From Bacilli bacterium (GTDB taxonomy: Bacteria > Bacillota_I > Bacilli_A > RF39 > UBA660): DNA of 36,944 bases. Where the stretch lies: positions 1 to 36,944 of the forward strand of contig JAFZKH010000009.1 in assembly GCA_017553685.1 (NCBI GenBank). Direction: 5' to 3'. Of the stretch, positions 15,781-25,510 are shown in pieces. The notes under the pieces were generated by a model. That model made no database searches and was not told the origin of the DNA. It saw nothing but the letters and a program-made list of their open reading frames with translations. The position numbers and the translations under genes were made by a program. Position 1 is the stretch's first letter. Each line of letters opens with the position of its first letter.

Positions 15781-16339
15781 TCTTCTCATCCCCTTTAAAT
15801 AGCTCATCTAATTGTTCATATAAATGTTCTAGAGTACCATTATTATCTATTTTATTAAAATCAGTATAATAATTTAAAAGTGGTAATGTATTTTCTTCAA
15901 ATACTTTATATCTATTATTATAAGCTTCTACATTATCATCATTTCTAGATTCTTTTTTACTTCTTTCAATCATTCTAGACATAGCTATTTCTTTATCTAT
16001 ATCAATAAATATTTTCTTAGTTATTTTAATATCATATTTAGATAATACTTCATCTAAACTTTCAGCTTGTGAAAAGTTTCTTGGAATACCATCTAATATA
16101 AAATCTTTATCAATACTTCCTAATTTTCTTTCTAATACTTTAAATACAATTTCATCACTTACTAGTTCTCCCCTAGAGAGAAGTTTTTCTATTTGGATAC
16201 CAATATCAGTTCCAAGACTAACTTCCTCTCTAAGAAGATCTCCAGTTGATATATGATCAAAATTATAATTATCACTTATGTATTTAGAAATTGTTCCTTT
16301 ACCTGCCGCAGGGGCAGCTATTAAAACTATACAATTCAT
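15767..16339 (-). CDS. adk: Adenylate kinase (short LID)
   Basis: 190 residues. Interconverts ATP + AMP and 2 ADP. The AMP-binding segment STGDLLREEV (about 31-40), the DGIPRNFSQAE motif (about 83-93), and the LID RSKKESRNDDN are visible. The LID is the short form without the four-Cys zinc site of most Bacilli Adk. The P-loop reads AAPAAGKGT (8-16) instead of GxPGxGKGT, so two Gly are Ala; the GKGT part is intact. Starts at a TAATG overlap with secY. Position after secY supports adk over other nucleoside monophosphate kinases. Confidence 0.93.
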   Translation of the reverse strand: MNCIVLIAAPAAGKGTISKYISDNYNFDHISTGDLLREEVSLGTDIGIQIEKLLSRGELVSDEIVFKVLERKLGSIDKDFILDGIPRNFSQAESLDEVLSKYDIKITKKIFIDIDKEIAMSRMIERSKKESRNDDNVEAYNNRYKVFEENTLPLLNYYTDFNKIDNNGTLEHLYEQLDELFKGDEKNGDL

Positions 16340-17595
16340 TAAAATCTTCCTTTATATTCTTTTTGATCTACTACGCTTTCAATTTGTTTAAATGTTTCTA
16401 GCGCAACTCCAACAATAATTATTAATGATGTTCCACCAAGTGAAATACTTGTATTTCCTACATTTGAAAACTTTTGGAATAATATTGGAAGTGCTGCTAT
16501 TACTACTAGGAATAAAGTACCAAATGTAGTAATTTTTAGTAAAACACTTGTAATATATTTCTTAGTTTCTTCTCCTGGTCTAACACCTGGAATATATCCA
16601 CCATTTTGTTGTAAGTTTTTAGCAATCTCTTCAGGTCTAAATTGTAATATTGTATATACATATGAGAATATAACTATTAATACTAAATAGATTACTAATC
16701 CCCATGTATTATTATAGTTTGTATATGTTCCTACAAACTTTAGAAATTTTTCATTTGTTATGAAATATGTAAGCATTTGTGGAATAGTCATTACAGCAGA
16801 TGCGAAGATTACTGGAATAACACTTGCTGCATTAACTTTAAATGGTATATAAGTTTGTTTTGCACCATATGAACTAGTTGTCTTATTAGCATATTGAATA
16901 GGTATTCTTCTTTCAGATTCTGAAATAAATACTACTCCTGCTACTATTAATAAGTAAACTAGAATATATACTGTAAATGTAACTATACCTATAAATAGAT
17001 TTTCATTTCCTAAAACGAATGTTTTGAATGCTTCAGTAACCATATATGGGAATGATACAACAATACCAGACATAATGATTAATGAAAGACCATTACCAAT
17101 TCCTTTTTGTGTTATTTGATCTCCAAGCCATAATAGGAATGCAGTACCTGCAGCCATTATAATAGATACTCTAATATATTCGAATGCAGATGCTCCTGTA
17201 CCTAAAATAGTTAATGATAGAGCAAAACCTTGTATTAATGCTACTAAGATACCAAGGTATCTAGTAATTCTATTAAGTTTTCTTCTTCCATTATATCCTT
17301 CTTTTGCTAAATCTGAGAAGTATGGGAATATATCCATTTGAAGTAATTGTACTACGATAGATGCACTAATATATGGCATAACACCTAATGCAAATATTGA
17401 TGATCTCTTTAAAGCTCCACCACCAATTACATTTAATAATTCTAGAAAATCTAATCCACTATCTTTACTTACAGTTCCAGGAACTTTAATATTAGTTCCA
17501 ATTATGAAAATTGAAAGGCATATTAATGTAAATAAAATTCTCTTTCTAAGAGGTTTATTTCTCTTAGCAAATATTTGTTTAAATTTAGAGAACAT
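16339..17595 (-). CDS. secY: Preprotein translocase subunit SecY
   Basis: 418 residues with ten TM segments, the SecYEG channel in the cytoplasmic membrane. Conserved parts: NIKVPG after TM1, the plug/TM2 region with FALGVMPYISASIVVQLLQ (about 63-81), the first family signature around GNGLSLIIMSGIV, the cytoplasmic loop with ERRIPIQYA (about 228-236), and GYIPGVRPGEETKKYI. SD AGAGGTGATC upstream. Three bases separate it from rplO; it overlaps adk by one base. Confidence 0.98.
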   Translation of the reverse strand: MFSKFKQIFAKRNKPLRKRILFTLICLSIFIIGTNIKVPGTVSKDSGLDFLELLNVIGGGALKRSSIFALGVMPYISASIVVQLLQMDIFPYFSDLAKEGYNGRRKLNRITRYLGILVALIQGFALSLTILGTGASAFEYIRVSIIMAAGTAFLLWLGDQITQKGIGNGLSLIIMSGIVVSFPYMVTEAFKTFVLGNENLFIGIVTFTVYILVYLLIVAGVVFISESERRIPIQYANKTTSSYGAKQTYIPFKVNAASVIPVIFASAVMTIPQMLTYFITNEKFLKFVGTYTNYNNTWGLVIYLVLIVIFSYVYTILQFRPEEIAKNLQQNGGYIPGVRPGEETKKYITSVLLKITTFGTLFLVVIAALPILFQKFSNVGNTSISLGGTSLIIIVGVALETFKQIESVVDQKEYKGRF

Positions 17596-17597
17596 TA

Positions 17598-18038
17598 TTA
17601 GATCACCTCTACTTTTCCACCAACTTTTTCTATTGCTTCTTTAGCACTCTTGCTAAATTTATTTGCTTTTACTGTTAATTTCTTAGTTAATTTACCATTA
17701 CCAAGTACTTTAATACCATCTAATTGTTTCTTAACTAATCCCATTTCTTTTAATAATTCAGGTGTTACTTCAGCACCATCATTAAATCTTTCTAAATCAC
17801 TTAAGTTTATGCAAGCATATTTAGTTTCAAAATTATAGTTATTGAAACCTCTTTTTGCTACTCTAAATACTAATGGATTTTGTCCACCTTCAAAACCAAT
17901 TCTAACTCTTCCTGAACGAGCATTTTGGCCTTTCATACCTTTTCCAGATGTTTTACCATGTCCAGAAGAAGTACCTCTTCCTAATCTTTTAATATTTTTT
18001 GTAGATCCTTTAGTATATTTTAATTCATTTAATTCCAT
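17598..18038 (-). CDS. rplO: 50S ribosomal protein L15
   Basis: 146 residues. Gly/Lys-rich N-terminal tail with [21 protein letters not shown], then the globular part with [22 protein letters not shown]15 is a late-assembling core protein of the 50S subunit. Its ATG overlaps the rpsE stop (TAATG), so L15 follows S5 directly; the usual rpmD gene between them is absent. Confidence 0.98.
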   Translation of the reverse strand: MELNELKYTKGSTKNIKRLGRGTSSGHGKTSGKGMKGQNARSGRVRIGFEGGQNPLVFRVAKRGFNNYNFETKYACINLSDLERFNDGAEVTPELLKEMGLVKKQLDGIKVLGNGKLTKKLTVKANKFSKSAKEAIEKVGGKVEVI

Positions 18039-18556
18039 TATCCTAAAATCTCCTCTACAGTTTTTCCTCTAAGTTTTGCTATATGTTCAGCAGACTTTTG
18101 TGAAGTTAATGCTTTCATAGCAGCTTTTGAAGTATTTATTTTAGTATTTGATCCAAGTGATTTTGATACTACATCTTTAAGTCCAGCAAGTTCTAAAACG
18201 ATTCTTATTGGACCACCAGCTATGATACCAGTACCAGCTTTAGCAGGTCTTAGTAATACTTTAGCAGCTCCTTGAGTACCAATCATATCATGAGAAATAG
18301 TTCTGTTTTCAACCATATCAATAGTCTTAACATTTTTAACAGCTTGAGCTCTTGCTTTTTTAATTGCTTCTACTACTTCAGAAGACTTTCCTGATCCTAT
18401 ACCTACTTTACCTTTACCGTCACCAACAGCAACAGTTGCAGAAAAGTGAAGTGTACGACCACCTTTTGTTACTTTTGTAACACGACGAAGAGATAAAACT
18501 TCATCTTTGTAATCATCTTTATTAACGTTACGTGGGTTTACATTTTTCTTTTCCAT
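18038..18556 (-). CDS. rpsE: 30S ribosomal protein S5
   Basis: 172 residues. Double-stranded RNA-binding domain near residues 16-80 ([38 protein letters not shown]), then the C-terminal domain with [30 protein letters not shown]5 contributes to decoding fidelity and mRNA entry. Short tail compared with some homologues. Ends in the TAATG junction with rplO. Confidence 0.98.
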   Translation of the reverse strand: MEKKNVNPRNVNKDDYKDEVLSLRRVTKVTKGGRTLHFSATVAVGDGKGKVGIGSGKSSEVVEAIKKARAQAVKNVKTIDMVENRTISHDMIGTQGAAKVLLRPAKAGTGIIAGGPIRIVLELAGLKDVVSKSLGSNTKINTSKAAMKALTSQKSAEHIAKLRGKTVEEILG

Positions 18557-18565
18557 ATTACCCTC

Positions 18566-18922
18566 CTAAAATTCTAATCCATTTTCACGTGCAGCATCAG
18601 CTAATGCTTCTACTCTACCATGGTATTCGTATCCACCTCTGTCAAATACAACTTTAGTGATTTTAGCTTTTTTAGCTTTTTTAGCTATTTCTGCACCAAC
18701 TTGTTTAGCTGCTTCAATATTTCCACCATTCTTTAATTTTAATTCCATTGAAGATGCTGAAACTAAAGTATTTCCATTTTCATCATCAATTAATTGAACA
18801 GTAATATTTTTAGCAGATCTAAATACATTTAATCTTGGAATATCTTTTGTACCGTAAACTTTATCTCTAACTCTTTTATGTCTTTCAACACGAGCTTGAT
18901 TACGTGATACTTTTTTAATCAT
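18566..18922 (-). CDS. rplR: 50S ribosomal protein L18
   Basis: 118 residues, standard bacterial length. Binds 5S rRNA together with L5 in the central protuberance. Basic N-terminus [19 protein letters not shown], then [19 protein letters not shown] and the C-terminal [28 protein letters not shown], all typical. Nine bases upstream of rpsE. Confidence 0.98.
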   Translation of the reverse strand: MIKKVSRNQARVERHKRVRDKVYGTKDIPRLNVFRSAKNITVQLIDDENGNTLVSASSMELKLKNGGNIEAAKQVGAEIAKKAKKAKITKVVFDRGGYEYHGRVEALADAARENGLEF

Positions 18923-18943
18923 ATATAAGACTCTCCTTTTCTA

Positions 18944-19483
18944 TTATTTAGATGCTTTCTTTCCTTCTTTACGACGAATGAATTCATCTTTGTAACGAAT
19001 ACCTTTACCTTTATATGGTTCAGGTTTTCTAACTTTTCTAACCTTAGCAGCGAATTCGCCAACTAATTCTTTACTAATACCTTTAATAGTAATTTCATTG
19101 TTGCTTACTACTTCAACAGTTAAACCACTAGGTACAGTAATTTCATCAGTGTGAGATTTACCAGAACTAACAACTAGAGTATTTCCTCTTAATTGGAATC
19201 TGTAACCAACACCAACGATTTCTAATGATTTTTCATATCCTTTACTAACACCAGTAATCATATTATTGATTAAAGCATTAGTTGTTCCATACATAGCTTC
19301 TAGTTCTTTATTATCTTCAGTTTTTTCAACTTTTAAAGAACCTTCTTCAACTTTAACATTTAATCCATTAACTAAGTTTAGTGATAATTCTCCCTTAGGT
19401 CCTTTTACTGTTACAACGTTATCATTAACTTCAACAGTAACACCTGTAGGAATAGTTAAACTTCTGTTTCCTATACGACTCAT
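18944..19483 (-). CDS. rplF: 50S ribosomal protein L6
   Basis: 179 residues made of two homologous alpha/beta domains. Starts MSRIGNRSLTIPTGVTVEV and ends with the diagnostic RKPEPYKGKGIRYKDEFIRRKEGKKASK. L6 lies near the sarcin-ricin loop and the GTPase centre. SD AAGAGG upstream; ten bases after rpsH. Confidence 0.98.
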   Translation of the reverse strand: MSRIGNRSLTIPTGVTVEVNDNVVTVKGPKGELSLNLVNGLNVKVEEGSLKVEKTEDNKELEAMYGTTNALINNMITGVSKGYEKSLEIVGVGYRFQLRGNTLVVSSGKSHTDEITVPSGLTVEVVSNNEITIKGISKELVGEFAAKVRKVRKPEPYKGKGIRYKDEFIRRKEGKKASK

Positions 19484-19493
19484 TATTAACCTC

Positions 19494-19880
19494 TTACCAA
19501 ATGTAAGCTAATACTTCTCCACCAATTGATTGTTTACGAGCTTCTTTATCAGTCATAACACCTTTAGATGTTGAGATAATAGCTATTCCTAAACCATTTA
19601 ATACTCTAGGAATATCTTCAGCTTTAGCATAAACTCTTAAACCTGGTTTAGAGATGCATTTTAATCCTGAAATTACTCTTTCTTTATTATCACTATATTT
19701 TAATGTTAATGTTAATGTTCTATCTTCAACTACATATTCTTTAATAAAACCTTCGCTTTTTAATATGTTAGCTATTTCAACTTTCATTTTTGAAGTAGGC
19801 ATACTAACTGTTTCATAATGAAGTTCATTAGCATTTCTAATTCTAGTTAACATATCAGCTATTGGACTTGATACTACCAT
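19494..19880 (-). CDS. rpsH: 30S ribosomal protein S8
   Basis: 128 residues. Primary binder of 16S rRNA helix 21 and, in many bacteria, translational repressor of the spc operon. Signature: [14 protein letters not shown] at the start and the C-terminal [31 protein letters not shown]. Whether it autoregulates here is not visible. Confidence 0.98.
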   Translation of the reverse strand: MVVSSPIADMLTRIRNANELHYETVSMPTSKMKVEIANILKSEGFIKEYVVEDRTLTLTLKYSDNKERVISGLKCISKPGLRVYAKAEDIPRVLNGLGIAIISTSKGVMTDKEARKQSIGGEVLAYIW

Positions 19881-19896
19881 ATTAATATCCTCCTTA

Positions 19897-20082
19897 CTAC
19901 CAACTTGATTTCTTTACGCCTGGTATTTCACCTTTATATGCAAGTTCTCTAAAGCATATACGACAAATACCATATTTTTTAAGTACTGAGTGAGGTCTAC
20001 CACATCTTTGACAACGAGTATATTCACGTACTTTAAATTTTTGTTTTCTTTGTGATTTTACAATCATACTTTTCTTTGCCAT
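19897..20082 (-). CDS. rpsN: 30S ribosomal protein S14 type Z (zinc-binding)
   Basis: 61 residues, the short zinc form. Cys24, Cys27, Cys40 and Cys43 form the zinc site (CQRCGRPHS and CRICFRELA). Ends in the conserved [11 protein letters not shown]. Located between rplE and rpsH as in Firmicutes. The zinc form, together with zinc-type L36, suggests zinc-replete life or a different zinc-sparing strategy. Confidence 0.98.
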   Translation of the reverse strand: MAKKSMIVKSQRKQKFKVREYTRCQRCGRPHSVLKKYGICRICFRELAYKGEIPGVKKSSW

Positions 20083-20098
20083 AAATCAATTTCCTCCA

Positions 20099-20638
20099 TT
20101 ACTTTCTAAAAGGAATTCCGATTTCATTTAATAAATCAAACGCTTCCTCATTTGTTTTTGCAGTTGTAACAAAAACAATATCCATTCCACGTGTTTTTAC
20201 AATGTTATCGTATTCTATTTCTGCAAATATCATTTGTTCCTTGATTCCTAAAGTATAATTTCCTCTTCCATCGAATGATTTAGAAGATACACCTCTAAAA
20301 TCACGTACTGAAGGTAATGCAATTCTTATTAACTTTTCTAAGAATGTATACATTTTTTCTCCACGTAATGTAACTTTACATCCAATTTCTTGACCTTCTC
20401 TGATTTTGAAACCTGCTATAGATTTCTTAGCTTTAGTGATAACTGGTTTAGAACCTGTAATAGCTTCTAATTCAGCTACTGATGCTTCTAAGAATTTTCT
20501 ATTTTCTTTAGCATCACCAACACCAATGTTAATAACGATCTTTTCAAGTTTTGGAACTTCCATTACAGAAGTATATTTATACTTTTCAATTAACTTAGGA
20601 ACTACTTCCTTATTATATTTTTCTCTTAGGCGGTTCAT
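20099..20638 (-). CDS. rplE: 50S ribosomal protein L5
   Basis: 179 residues, normal length. Binds 5S rRNA and contacts P-site tRNA and S13. Conserved [16 protein letters not shown] (about 28-43), the [23 protein letters not shown] segment, and [24 protein letters not shown] at the end. Confidence 0.98.
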   Translation of the reverse strand: MNRLREKYNKEVVPKLIEKYKYTSVMEVPKLEKIVINIGVGDAKENRKFLEASVAELEAITGSKPVITKAKKSIAGFKIREGQEIGCKVTLRGEKMYTFLEKLIRIALPSVRDFRGVSSKSFDGRGNYTLGIKEQMIFAEIEYDNIVKTRGMDIVFVTTAKTNEEAFDLLNEIGIPFRK

Positions 20639-20657
20639 ATTTGACTACCTCCTTCCA

Positions 20658-20969
20658 TTACTTAAGAATTTCGCCAGATTTAACGGCTACTCTTACTTTA
20701 TTACCTTTTTCATCAATTTTATGAGCTATTCTGGTTCTCTTTTTAGTTTTTGGATCAATTATCATTACATTTGAAGCATCAATAGGAGCCTCAGTTTTAA
20801 TGATTCCACCATTTTCGTTAGCAGCATTAGGTTTAACATGTTTTGTAATAATGTTAGCACCTTCTACTATAACTCTATTTTCTTTCTTAAATGTTTTAAT
20901 TATTTTTCCTTCTAAACCTTTTGATTTACCAGCGATAACTACTACTTTATCTCCTACTTTAAAGTTCAT
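20658..20969 (-). CDS. rplX: 50S ribosomal protein L24
   Basis: 103 residues. KOW motif at the N-terminus ([24 protein letters not shown]). Assembly initiator that binds domain I of 23S rRNA. The second half carries [31 protein letters not shown], typical of bacterial L24. Confidence 0.98.
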   Translation of the reverse strand: MNFKVGDKVVVIAGKSKGLEGKIIKTFKKENRVIVEGANIITKHVKPNAANENGGIIKTEAPIDASNVMIIDPKTKKRTRIAHKIDEKGNKVRVAVKSGEILK

Positions 20970-20987
20970 TGTTACCCTCCTATATTC

Positions 20988-21353
20988 CTATAGCACTTCT
21001 TTAGCAAGTGATACTATCTTCATATAATCAAGATCACGAAGTTCACGAGCTACAGGTCCTAGTACACGTGTTCCAACTGGACTCTTATCGTCATTGATAA
21101 TAACACATGCATTGTCATCAAATCTGATATAAGAACCATCAGGTCTTCTAACAGCATCCTTAGTTCTTACAACTACAGCTTTAACAACTTTTCCACTTTT
21201 GATAGTACCATTTGGAGTTGCTTTTTTAACTGCACAAACAATTACATCACCAAGACTACCAATTTTTTTATTTCCACCAAGTACATTGATTACTAATACT
21301 TCTTTTGCACCTGAATTATCTGCCACTTTTAAGCGACTTTCTTGTTGAATCAT
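20988..21353 (-). CDS. rplN: 50S ribosomal protein L14
   Basis: 121 residues, starting [27 protein letters not shown]. Conserved [39 protein letters not shown]14 sits at the subunit interface and takes part in bridges to 16S rRNA. First gene of the spc part of the cluster. Confidence 0.98.
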   Translation of the reverse strand: MIQQESRLKVADNSGAKEVLVINVLGGNKKIGSLGDVIVCAVKKATPNGTIKSGKVVKAVVVRTKDAVRRPDGSYIRFDDNACVIINDDKSPVGTRVLGPVARELRDLDYMKIVSLAKEVL

Positions 21354-21378
21354 AATATCCTCCTTTTCTTTCCTGAAA

Positions 21379-21636
21379 CTATAGAATAATTGCTTCTTCT
21401 ACAATCTCAACTAGTACATATCTTTTAGTTTTAGATAGAGGCCTAGTTTCAACTATACGTACTTTATCTCCAACTTTAGCAGCATTCTTTTCATCATGAG
21501 CAGTATATTTCTTAGTTGTTTTAACACGCTTACCATATTTTGGACTTTTCTTATAAGTTTCTACAGTAATAGTAATAGTCTTATCAGTTTTAGCACCAGT
21601 TACTATACCAATAACTTCTTTATGTTTACTTTCCAT
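21379..21636 (-). CDS. rpsQ: 30S ribosomal protein S17
   Basis: 85 residues, one OB fold. Signature: [23 protein letters not shown]-like [19 protein letters not shown], and the motif [19 protein letters not shown]. Early 16S rRNA 5'-domain binder. The C-terminus [10 protein letters not shown] is hydrophobic, as in Bacilli. Confidence 0.98.
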   Translation of the reverse strand: MESKHKEVIGIVTGAKTDKTITITVETYKKSPKYGKRVKTTKKYTAHDEKNAAKVGDKVRIVETRPLSKTKRYVLVEIVEEAIIL

Positions 21637-21645
21637 TTAAGCCTC

Positions 21646-21843
21646 CTACTTATTTTCTATTTCGCGTTCACGAATTATTAATTTAATTCTAGCGATTGTC
21701 TTTCTTATATCTTTTACTTTTGAAGGTTTTTCTAAGTTACCAGTTGCAGAAGCAAATCTTAAATTATAAAGTTCTGCTTTTAATTCTTCAACCTTGTTTA
21801 GTAACTCTTCAGTGGTTAACTCTCTTAATTCTTTAGCCTTCAT
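21646..21843 (-). CDS. rpmC: 50S ribosomal protein L29
   Basis: 65 residues, two long helices. Starts [25 protein letters not shown] and continues [32 protein letters not shown]-like. Near the tunnel exit, next to L23. Its ATG lies within the last codons of rplP (11-base overlap), so translation is probably coupled. Confidence 0.98.
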   Translation of the reverse strand: MKAKELRELTTEELLNKVEELKAELYNLRFASATGNLEKPSKVKDIRKTIARIKLIIREREIENK

Positions 21844-22264
21844 TTACTTCACCACTTTCTTTTTTTACAAATTTACATTTAACAGGTAATTTGTGTGAAG
21901 CAAGTCTTAAAGCTTCTCTTGCAGTAGCTTCATCGATTTCATCTACTTCAAACATAATCTTACCTTCTTTAACAACAGCTACCCAGAATTCTGGATTACC
22001 TTTACCTTTACCTTGTCTAGATTCAGCTGGGTGACGAGTTAATACGAAGTGTGGGAAGATATTAGTATAAACTTTACCTCCTCTTTTCATATAACGAGTC
22101 ATAGCTACTCTGGCAGCTTCGATTTGTTGTTGAGTAATCCAAGCACCTTCTCTAGCTTGTAATCCATAACTTCCATAATGAAGTTCTAGATTTCCTTTAG
22201 CTTTACCATCATGGTAAACTCTATGAGGTTTTCTATATTTAGTTCTTTTTGGAATTAGAGCCAT
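21833..22264 (-). CDS. rplP: 50S ribosomal protein L16
   Basis: 143 residues. Contacts the A-site tRNA elbow. [24 protein letters not shown] at the start, then [31 protein letters not shown] and [26 protein letters not shown]. The start region overlaps rpsC by 26 bases; the SD (AAAGGGGG) lies inside rpsC coding sequence. Confidence 0.98.
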   Translation of the reverse strand: MALIPKRTKYRKPHRVYHDGKAKGNLELHYGSYGLQAREGAWITQQQIEAARVAMTRYMKRGGKVYTNIFPHFVLTRHPAESRQGKGKGNPEFWVAVVKEGKIMFEVDEIDEATAREALRLASHKLPVKCKFVKKESGEVNEG

Positions 22265-22919
22265 CTATATTACCCCCTTTTCTATTTTTCTTAGCAAGTA
22301 CTTCACCTTTATAAATCCATACTTTAATACCAATTTTACCGAATGTAGTATCAGCTTCTGCTTCACCATAATCGATATCTGCTCTTAAAGTTTGAAGAGG
22401 AGTAGTACCTTCATGTTGACTTTCTGCTCTAGCTATATCAACACCATTTAATCTTCCTGATGCTAAAACTTTAATACCTTTAGCTCCAGCTTTCATAGTG
22501 TTTCTAACAGCTCTTTTTGAAGCCATTTTATAAGATCCACGGTTTTCAATTTGTTTAGCAATATTTTCAGCAACTAAAACTGCAACCATATCTGGATTCT
22601 TAATTTCAAATATTGATACATTAATATTTTCTTTTGTTAATTTATTAAGTTCGTTTTTAATTTTTTCAATTTCTTCTCCACCGTGTCCAATAACAACACC
22701 TGGTTTTGCAGTATGAATAATAACTTCTGTTTTCTTAGATGTTCTATTGATTTCAATTTGAGCAACAGCAGCATCTTTTAATCTCTTTGATAAGTAATTT
22801 CTAATTTTAATATCGTTACCTAATTTACCAGAGAAATCTTTTTTATCTGCATACCATTTAGAAGACCAATCTTTGTTTATTCCAATTCTCATTCCAATTG
22901 GACTTACTTTTTGTCCCAT
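22239..22919 (-). CDS. rpsC: 30S ribosomal protein S3
   Basis: 226 residues. N-terminal [24 protein letters not shown], a KH domain (about 40-110, with the GxxG loop in [14 protein letters not shown]), and the C-terminal domain with [12 protein letters not shown] and [25 protein letters not shown]3 lines the mRNA entry tunnel and has helicase activity with S4. Its C-terminal tail (after about 210) contains Lys-Lys-Asn-Arg-Lys and Asn/Ser-rich residues shaped by the overlap with rplP. Confidence 0.98.
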   Translation of the reverse strand: MGQKVSPIGMRIGINKDWSSKWYADKKDFSGKLGNDIKIRNYLSKRLKDAAVAQIEINRTSKKTEVIIHTAKPGVVIGHGGEEIEKIKNELNKLTKENINVSIFEIKNPDMVAVLVAENIAKQIENRGSYKMASKRAVRNTMKAGAKGIKVLASGRLNGVDIARAESQHEGTTPLQTLRADIDYGEAEADTTFGKIGIKVWIYKGEVLAKKNRKGGNIDGSNSKKN

Positions 22920-22933
22920 AAATTAACCTCCTT

Positions 22934-23398
22934 CTAGTTTTCCTTCTTAGTTTTAGTAGCTTTCTTAGTTGCTACTTTTTTAGTAGTTTCTTTCTTAACT
23001 ACTTTCTTTTCCACTTTTTCTTCTTTTTTAACTTCTTTAACTGGTTTTGTAGCTTTAGCTTTAACAGCTCTTTCTGCTACTATAACAGTTATATGACTTG
23101 TTTTCTTATCATGTCTATCAATATGAGAACGAGATCCGAATCTATGTCTTTTTAAAATAGGACCATCATTAACATAAGCAGACTTAACATATAAATTATT
23201 TCTATCTAATTTTAGATTATTTTCAGCATTAGCTGTAGCAGATAATAATACTTTATTTACTAAGCGAGCTGATTTTTTATTCATATTACTTAACATATTA
23301 GTTGCATCTTCAACACTCTTACCTTGAATTAAACGAGTAACTAAACGTGTTTTTCTTGGAACAACTAAAACTGTTCTAGCAGTTGCTTTTGCTTCCAT
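22934..23398 (-). CDS. rplV: 50S ribosomal protein L22 with a Lys-rich C-terminal extension
   Basis: About 154 residues; typical Bacilli L22 is about 113. The start could be either of two adjacent ATGs (23398 or 23401); I chose the second, seven bases from GGAG, which gives the family N-terminus MEAKATARTV. The core carries the tunnel-lining hairpin and DGPILKRHRFGSRSHIDRHDKKTSHITVIV. The last 40 residues are almost only Lys, Glu, Val, Thr and Ala (for instance KKEEKVEKKVVKKETTKK), a disordered basic tail. L22 lies at the peptide exit tunnel, so the tail could reach out at the exit (inference). Confidence 0.97.
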   Translation of the reverse strand: MEAKATARTVLVVPRKTRLVTRLIQGKSVEDATNMLSNMNKKSARLVNKVLLSATANAENNLKLDRNNLYVKSAYVNDGPILKRHRFGSRSHIDRHDKKTSHITVIVAERAVKAKATKPVKEVKKEEKVEKKVVKKETTKKVATKKATKTKKEN

Positions 23399-23422
23399 CA
23401 TTTATCTCCTTTCAAGTCCTAA

Positions 23423-23692
23423 CTATTTCTCATCTTTATTTCCATGTCCACCAAATTTTCTTGTTGGAGCGAATTCACCTAATTTATGACCAACCATATC
23501 TTCAGTTACATAAACAGGTATGAATTCTTTACCATTGTGAACAGCAAATGTATGTCCAATAAATTCAGGAAAAATAGTTGAACGTCTTGACCATGTTTTT
23601 ACAACTTCTTTTTTTCCATTTTCATTCATTTCTTGAACCTTTTTAAGTAATCTATCGAATACATAAGGTCCCTTTTTTAAACTTCTAGCCAT
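23423..23692 (-). CDS. rpsS: 30S ribosomal protein S19
   Basis: 89 residues, starting [19 protein letters not shown]. Conserved [50 protein letters not shown] in the body (read as several consecutive segments). Head protein that pairs with S13. Standard position between rplB and rplV. Confidence 0.98.
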   Translation of the reverse strand: MARSLKKGPYVFDRLLKKVQEMNENGKKEVVKTWSRRSTIFPEFIGHTFAVHNGKEFIPVYVTEDMVGHKLGEFAPTRKFGGHGNKDEK

Positions 23693-23713
23693 TATAATTT
23701 TTCCTTTCCTTTA

Positions 23714-24544
23714 TTATTTATTACGACGAGTAACAATTAATTTTGTTGAACTCTTTTTATTATTACGAGTCTTAAGACCAAGTGCAGGTTTACCCCAAGG
23801 AGTAAGTGGTTGTTTATGACCAACTGGTGTTCTACCTTCACCACCACCATGAGGGTGATCGTTAGGGTTCATAACAGATCCACGTACTGTAGGTCTAATT
23901 CCTAAGTATCTAGTTCTACCTGCTTTACCAAGTCTAACTAATGAGAAGTCTTCATTACCAACTTCACCAATAGTAGCCATACAAGTTCCAAGAATTTTTC
24001 TTGTTTCACCAGAACTTAATCTAACCATTACATATTTATCTTCTCTACCAAGAATTTGTGCACTTTGTCCAGCACTTCTAGCAATTTGTCCACCTTTTCC
24101 AAGAGTTAATTCAATATTATGAATAACTGTACCTACTGGAATGTTCATAAGTGGGCAAGCATTACCAACTTTAATATCTACTTTTTCACCAGATACAACT
24201 TTATCATTAACTTTTAATCCTTTAGGAGCAATAATATATCTTTTTTCACCATCTGCATAGTTAATTAAAGCTATATTAGCTGATCTATTTGGATCATATT
24301 CTATAGATGCTACTGTACCTACTATATCGAATTTATTTCTTTTGAAATCAATAACACGATATTTTCTTTTAACTCCGCCACCTTGATGACGAACAGTTAT
24401 TTTACCAGTATTATTTCTACCAGCATTTTTCTTAGCAATCTTTAGTAAACTTTTTTCAGGAGCAGTTTTAGTTAGCTCAGTGTTTACTAATGTGCTTTTC
24501 TTTCTTTGTCCAGGTGTTACTGGGCGAAAATGTTTAATAGCCAT
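23714..24544 (-). CDS. rplB: 50S ribosomal protein L2
   Basis: 276 residues, full length. Needed for subunit association and peptidyl transfer. [17 protein letters not shown] at the start, [19 protein letters not shown], and the catalytically important loop [18 protein letters not shown] with the conserved His (about residue 231) near the C-terminus. Confidence 0.99.
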   Translation of the reverse strand: MAIKHFRPVTPGQRKKSTLVNTELTKTAPEKSLLKIAKKNAGRNNTGKITVRHQGGGVKRKYRVIDFKRNKFDIVGTVASIEYDPNRSANIALINYADGEKRYIIAPKGLKVNDKVVSGEKVDIKVGNACPLMNIPVGTVIHNIELTLGKGGQIARSAGQSAQILGREDKYVMVRLSSGETRKILGTCMATIGEVGNEDFSLVRLGKAGRTRYLGIRPTVRGSVMNPNDHPHGGGEGRTPVGHKQPLTPWGKPALGLKTRNNKKSSTKLIVTRRNK

Positions 24545-24558
24545 ATCCTAAAACCTCC

Positions 24559-24840
24559 TTAAATTTCAATTTTACTTCCTTCAGCTAAAGTAATAATTGC
24601 TTTCTTATAAGCTGAAGTCTTTCCTGTATAACGTCCAACTCTCTTTGATTTTGGTTTAACGTTAATTGTATTTACATTTTTAACTTTAACATTATATATT
24701 TTTTCGATAGCTTGTCTAATTTGAACCTTGTTTGCACTAGGTTTAACTTTGAAAACCATCTTATTACCAGCTTCTGCAATCATTGCTGATTTTTCAGTAA
24801 TAACTGGAGCTAATATAATATCTCTATAATCTCCTATCAT
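24559..24840 (-). CDS. rplW: 50S ribosomal protein L23
   Basis: 93 residues. Docking site at the tunnel exit for trigger factor and SRP. Typical [26 protein letters not shown] at the start, then the [21 protein letters not shown] motif. Its ATG overlaps the rplD stop by one base (TAATG). Confidence 0.98.
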   Translation of the reverse strand: MIGDYRDIILAPVITEKSAMIAEAGNKMVFKVKPSANKVQIRQAIEKIYNVKVKNVNTINVKPKSKRVGRYTGKTSAYKKAIITLAEGSKIEI

Positions 24841-25463
24841 TATAGTACCTCCTCAAGCATTTTAACGGCTTCTTCAGTAATAACTATATTCTTATAGTTA
24901 AGTACATCATAAGTGTTGATTTCATGAGATTCAATTACTTTAATATCTTTTAAATTACGAGATGCAAGAATTAATTCATCAGTTAATTCTTTAACTACTA
25001 CTAAAGTTTTACCTTCTAACTTAAGAGTATTAAGTAGTTTAATAAATCCTTTAGTCTTAGAATCTTTAACATCAAATTTTTCTACAACTGTAATAGCTTT
25101 ATTACTTAATTTATAAGATAAAGCTGATCTTAAAGCTAATCTACTTTCTTTTCTATTTTGTTTCTTTTCATAATTTCTTTCAGTAGTTGGTCCGAATACT
25201 ACACCACCATGATACCAATGTGGAGCTCTAATAGAACCTTGTCTAGCTCTACCAGTTCCTTTTTGTCTCCATGGTTTGATTCCTCCACCACTAACTTCAC
25301 TTCTGTCTTTAACAGCATGTGTTCCTTGTCTTAATGATGCACCTTTTCTAACAACAGCATCATACATTACTTGGTTATTTGGTTCAATACCAAAAATTTC
25401 GTCATTTAGTTTTATATCTTTTACTTTTTCACCTTTTAAACTTAAAAGTGCTACCTTAGGCAT
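24840..25463 (-). CDS. rplD: 50S ribosomal protein L4
   Basis: 207 residues. The tunnel-constricting loop is visible: [20 protein letters not shown] followed by [13 protein letters not shown] (about 65-98). L4 is the classical autogenous repressor of the S10 operon in gamma-proteobacteria; here this could act on the leader upstream of rpsJ, but that is inference. A 47-base gap separates it from rplC, the longest within the block, with a short AATAG-TTAA-CTATT inverted repeat at the rplC end. Confidence 0.98.
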   Translation of the reverse strand: MPKVALLSLKGEKVKDIKLNDEIFGIEPNNQVMYDAVVRKGASLRQGTHAVKDRSEVSGGGIKPWRQKGTGRARQGSIRAPHWYHGGVVFGPTTERNYEKKQNRKESRLALRSALSYKLSNKAITVVEKFDVKDSKTKGFIKLLNTLKLEGKTLVVVKELTDELILASRNLKDIKVIESHEINTYDVLNYKNIVITEEAVKMLEEVL

Positions 25464-25510
25464 ATTAATTTCCTCCTTTCATCACATTAACATTATTATT
25501 AAATAGTTAA

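Noticed and set aside
25464-25510. Terminator between rplC and rplD (AATAG-TTAA-CTATT)
   Set aside because: Only five base pairs and no T-tract; the operon obviously continues.
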